Of a stretch of DNA of 9,640 bases, positions 7,652-9,640 are shown piece after piece. Location of the stretch: NCBI GenBank assembly GCA_041689775.1, contig JBDNFP010000075.1, forward strand, positions 1 through 9,640, written 5' to 3'. Within the stretch, counting starts at the first letter, position 1, and every line of letters begins with the position of its first letter. The DNA comes from JBDNFP01 sp041689775 (GTDB lineage: Bacteria; Bacteroidota; Bacteroidia; Cytophagales; Spirosomataceae). The notes under the pieces are model-generated. The model worked only from the letters and a program-made list of their open reading frames with translations. It made no database searches and had not been told where the DNA came from. The translations under genes and the position numbers were made by a program.

Positions 7652-8488
7652 ATGTTCCAATACCGAAAACTAATAATTGCCACAAAACACGAAAAGGAAA
7701 AAGTAATCGCCCCTCTTTTAGAAAAAGTATTGGGGGTTTCTTGTTTTATAAACGAAAATTTTGATACTGATATTTTAGGAACTTTCACAGGTGAGATTGA
7801 ACGTAAACTTAACCCTATCGCAGCTGCTAGGCAAAAATGCCTAATGGCCATGGAATTAGCCAATTGCGATTTGGGTATTGCTAGTGAAGGCTCCTTTGGA
7901 CCACATCCAACAATGTTTTTTGTTAACGCCGATGATGAATTTCTTATTTTTATAGATAAGAAGAACAACCTGGAAATTACGGTAAGAGAATTGAGTACAG
8001 CAACAAACTTTAACGGTAAAGAGATTAAAACTATCGAAGAACTTTTGGAATTTTCTTATTCGGTACAATTCCCCTCCCACGGTTTAATTCTTCGCAATAC
8101 GAAAGGTGATTGCAAGAAAATAATCAAAGGAATTACTAATATAAATCGCTTAAAAGAATCTTTCTATACGTTATTTGACGACTTTAACTCTGTTTACGTA
8201 GAAACAGATATGAGGGCAATGTATAACCCTACTCGTATGAGTATAATTGAAGCCGCAACTCAAAAATTAATAGACAAAATAAATTCTTTATGCCCTCAAT
8301 GCAGCAAACCAGGCTTTGGAATCATAGAAGCTAAAGGAGGATTAGAATGCAGCTTGTGCCGATCACCGACCAATTCAACATTAAGCTACATTTATGTTTG
8401 CCAGCATTGTCAATACACAAAAGAAGAAATGTATCCGCATAAAAAAATAACCGAAGATCCTATGTATTGCGATTATTGTAATCCTTGA
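7652..8488 (+). CDS. DUF6671-type protein with C-terminal double CxxC zinc ribbon
   Basis: A 278-residue soluble protein of unknown function; no signal peptide or membrane helix. The C-terminal pattern CPQC (214-217), CSLC (233-236), CQHC (250-253) and CDYCNP (273-278), together with ETDMRAMYNPTRM (184-196), matches what I recall of the DUF6671 family. Four CxxC pairs should bind one or two structural zinc ions. The N-terminal part opens with a strand-like RKLIIATKHEKEKVI. It contains ERKLNPIAAARQKCLMAM (50-67) and DLGIASEGSFGPHP (73-86). This layout recalls the Maf/YjjX/Ham1 house-cleaning nucleotide phosphatases (helix with RA..A, then a D..IASEG-like loop), but that is a suggestion only. 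It starts 16 bp after the amidohydrolase stop, in the same AT-rich composition, and is probably co-transcribed, hinting at a shared pathway. The C-terminus is complete. Confidence 0.85.
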   Translation: MFQYRKLIIATKHEKEKVIAPLLEKVLGVSCFINENFDTDILGTFTGEIERKLNPIAAARQKCLMAMELANCDLGIASEGSFGPHPTMFFVNADDEFLIFIDKKNNLEITVRELSTATNFNGKEIKTIEELLEFSYSVQFPSHGLILRNTKGDCKKIIKGITNINRLKESFYTLFDDFNSVYVETDMRAMYNPTRMSIIEAATQKLIDKINSLCPQCSKPGFGIIEAKGGLECSLCRSPTNSTLSYIYVCQHCQYTKEEMYPHKKITEDPMYCDYCNP

Positions 8489-8489
8489 C

Positions 8490-8509
8490 TACTCTACCCG
8501 AGTATTTTT
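8490..8509 (+). terminator. Possible weak terminator after the DUF6671 gene
   Basis: TACTC (8490-8494) and GAGTA (8500-8504) form a 5-bp stem with a TACCC loop, followed directly by five T. It starts 2 bp after the DUF6671 stop. It is short and AT-rich, and overlaps the end of the minus-strand transposase relic. A role as terminator of the two-gene operon is plausible but not strong. Confidence 0.4.
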
Positions 8510-8941
8510 ATATATTGTTGATTATAAGATACTTGTAATTTGATCCATCTTAAAAATGAACTTATGCAGTTCTGCCAAAACTGGTTGAAATTCGCCTTTG
8601 AGTTCTTCATGCTACTTCGCAAAATATCGAGTCCCTTTCTAAAAAAACTGTTTGTCTTATAGCCGTGATTTTTTGTCTTTATATTTTGTATTTTTTGGTG
8701 ATCAAACTCGCCAACCTTGACGCATATTGCGACTGCGATACTGACGAATACCAGCAATTTGCTCAATTTATCATTACATTTCAAATGGGTACTTTCCAGA
8801 TCAAACCCCCTTTCTTTGAAAAAGAACCTCTATTGACCATCTTTTTCTGTAAGTAGCTCCTATTTTGGCAGGGTTTTAAGCATTGAGTTCCCCCAAACAC
8901 CATGCAGTCGTAAAATAACGCTCGCTCTTATTTTGAAGCAG

Positions 8942-8974
8942 TTCTGTAATGGAAAAGATGTTTCCATTACAGAA
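8942..8974. repeat. Perfect 14-bp inverted repeat inside the transposase relic
   Basis: TTCTGTAATGGAAA (8942-8955) and TTTCCATTACAGAA (8961-8974) are exact reverse complements separated by five bases. It lies in the segment read as TFCNGNIFSITELL of the transposase. The two arms code for different residues, so the symmetry is not required by the protein. Confidence 0.85.
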
Positions 8975-9233
8975 GGTGATCAAGTGATTCTTCGGAACAC
9001 GCATACAGTAATCTATTTCATTGGATTTCAAATACTTGATCCACTCAATCCCAATGAACTCACGGTCGCCGATGATACCATTTATTCTGTCCTTGCCTAT
9101 CACGCCTATTAGTTCTTCAAGCAGTTCGCAACGATCAAACCAGTTGCTGTTCCCAGATTTGTTGTCGAGCAATCTCCAACGGAGGGGGATTCCAATTGAT
9201 CCACATTTGGCAACTATCATCAGGATGTTGCAC

Positions 9234-9249
9234 CGCACGGGCGGCCCCG
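9234..9249 (-). repeat. 16-nt GC-rich insertion, copy B
   Basis: On the minus strand this is CGGGGCCGCCCGTGCG, set in an AT-rich transposase gene. Deleting exactly these 16 bases restores the frame: GGT AAG CAC CA joins G TGC AAC ATC to read GKHQCNILMIVAKCG. With its flanks it makes a hairpin: GCACC (9230-9234)/GGTGC (9251-9255) and ACGGG (9237-9241)/CCCGT (9246-9250). It matches copy A at 13 of 16 positions, and both are followed by GTRCAA. Confidence 0.75.
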
Positions 9250-9443
9250 TGGTGCTTACCGAAATCCCATTCTGTCCTGTCTACGCATAAATCTAGTTTA
9301 CCTTTGGTCAGAAACAATAAAAGAAGTGAACTTACTTTATCAAAATCGAATAAAAATTCTTTAAAAAACGACTGAATATTCCGTTCTATCGATTCCAGTT
9401 TGGCCTTTGACTCAATGTGAAGTGCAATTTCCTTAAATTGTAC

Positions 9444-9459
9444 GGCTCGGGCCGCCCCG
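9444..9459 (-). repeat. 16-nt GC-rich insertion, copy A
   Basis: On the minus strand this is CGGGGCGGCCCGAGCC. Deleting exactly these 16 bases joins AGA AAA to GTA CAA TTT and restores the family reading LLDSRKVQFKEIALH. The three differences from copy B (positions 7, 13 and 16) are all G/C or A/T swaps. It is less able to form a hairpin than copy B. Confidence 0.75.
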
Positions 9460-9583
9460 TTTTCTGCTATCTAGTAATCCTAATAGAAAGGCAGGGATGA
9501 ATTTTTTTCTTGCTAAATTCTCTGCCAAGGGCACGATATTCAAAATATTTATAACTTGGGCATTGATGATTTCTTTCATCCTT

Positions 9584-9626
9584 AAAGGCTGGTTTTGATG
9601 ATTTGTCGCTTCAAAGTTCAGCCTTT
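9584..9626. other. Inverted repeat upstream of the transposase start
   Basis: AAAGGCTG (9584-9591) and CAGCCTTT (9619-9626) are exact reverse complements with a 27-base spacer, just upstream of the transposase ATG. It could belong to the IS end or leader; the true IS boundary is not visible. Confidence 0.35.
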
Positions 9627-9640
9627 TTGTTTTCTATGCC

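Larger units (their letters stand above)
8494..9579 (-). pseudogene. IS4-family DDE transposase, decayed (several frameshifts and a deletion)
   Basis: Read on the minus strand, this is a transposase broken over three frames. It begins at ATG 9577-9579 (MKEIINAQVINILN), runs to LLDSRK, and is shifted by a 16-nt insertion at 9444-9459. It continues as VQFKEIALHIESKAKLESIE to the first catalytic-Asp motif CVDRTEWDFGK. A second 16-nt insertion at 9234-9249 shifts it again. It goes on as NILMIVAKCGSIGIPLRWRLL and the second Asp motif GDREFIGIEW to CLGELNA, then an in-frame stop at 8876-8878. After an apparent deletion of the linking segment, NPAKIGATYRKRWSIEVLFQ carries the catalytic Glu (YRKRWSIE). 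A further frameshift follows, and the tail FDLESTHLKCNDKLSKLL runs to TAG at 8494-8496. It cannot encode a working enzyme as it stands. I could not find terminal inverted repeats; the upstream end may lie beyond 9640. Confidence 0.88.

Noticed and set aside
7642..7968. Minus-strand 108-codon open frame over the start of the DUF6671 gene
   Set aside because: It is antisense to a gene with clear family motifs; its translation shows no features of its own.
8665..8856. Plus-strand 63-codon frame with a hydrophobic start
   Set aside because: It is antisense to the recognisable transposase tail.
1..9640. CRISPR array, tRNA or rRNA genes
   Set aside because: No regularly spaced repeats with spacers and no tRNA-like or rRNA-like sequence seen on either strand.

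Overview
The window looks like a piece of a Bacteroidota chromosome, most likely from the Cytophagales. The evidence is a SusC/SusD outer-membrane pair with an N-terminal carboxypeptidase-like domain on SusC and a SusD_2-type lipoprotein, start codons with no good Shine-Dalgarno sequence, and proteins whose wording matches Bacteroidota families. This assignment rests on family recognition only.

Layout. Positions 1-114 hold the last 37 codons of a plus-strand gene I cannot name. Positions 115-926 hold no convincing gene, but contain a hairpin, a 20-bp direct repeat at a 22-bp period and a second hairpin. A tightly coupled SusC-SusD pair follows (927-4256 and 4283-5767), closed by a strong hairpin terminator at 5798-5832. 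Together the pair would form one outer-membrane 'pedal-bin' importer; its substrate cannot be read from the sequence. Positions 5833-6288 are mostly non-coding, with a GC-rich patch in which several frames are open.

From about 6290 the base composition becomes clearly more AT-rich. Two plus-strand genes 16 bp apart look like one operon: a divergent dihydroorotase-like amidohydrolase (6289-7635) and a DUF6671-type protein with four CxxC pairs (7652-8488). Immediately downstream, on the minus strand and nearly touching the DUF6671 stop codon, lies a decayed IS4-type DDE transposase (about 9579-8494). The composition shift plus the IS relic suggest the two-gene module arrived by transfer, but this is inference.

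The two points most worth following up are the amidohydrolase/DUF6671 pair, which is a candidate uncharacterised metabolic module, and two related 16-nt GC-rich insertions inside the transposase relic. Removing both exactly restores the transposase reading frame.
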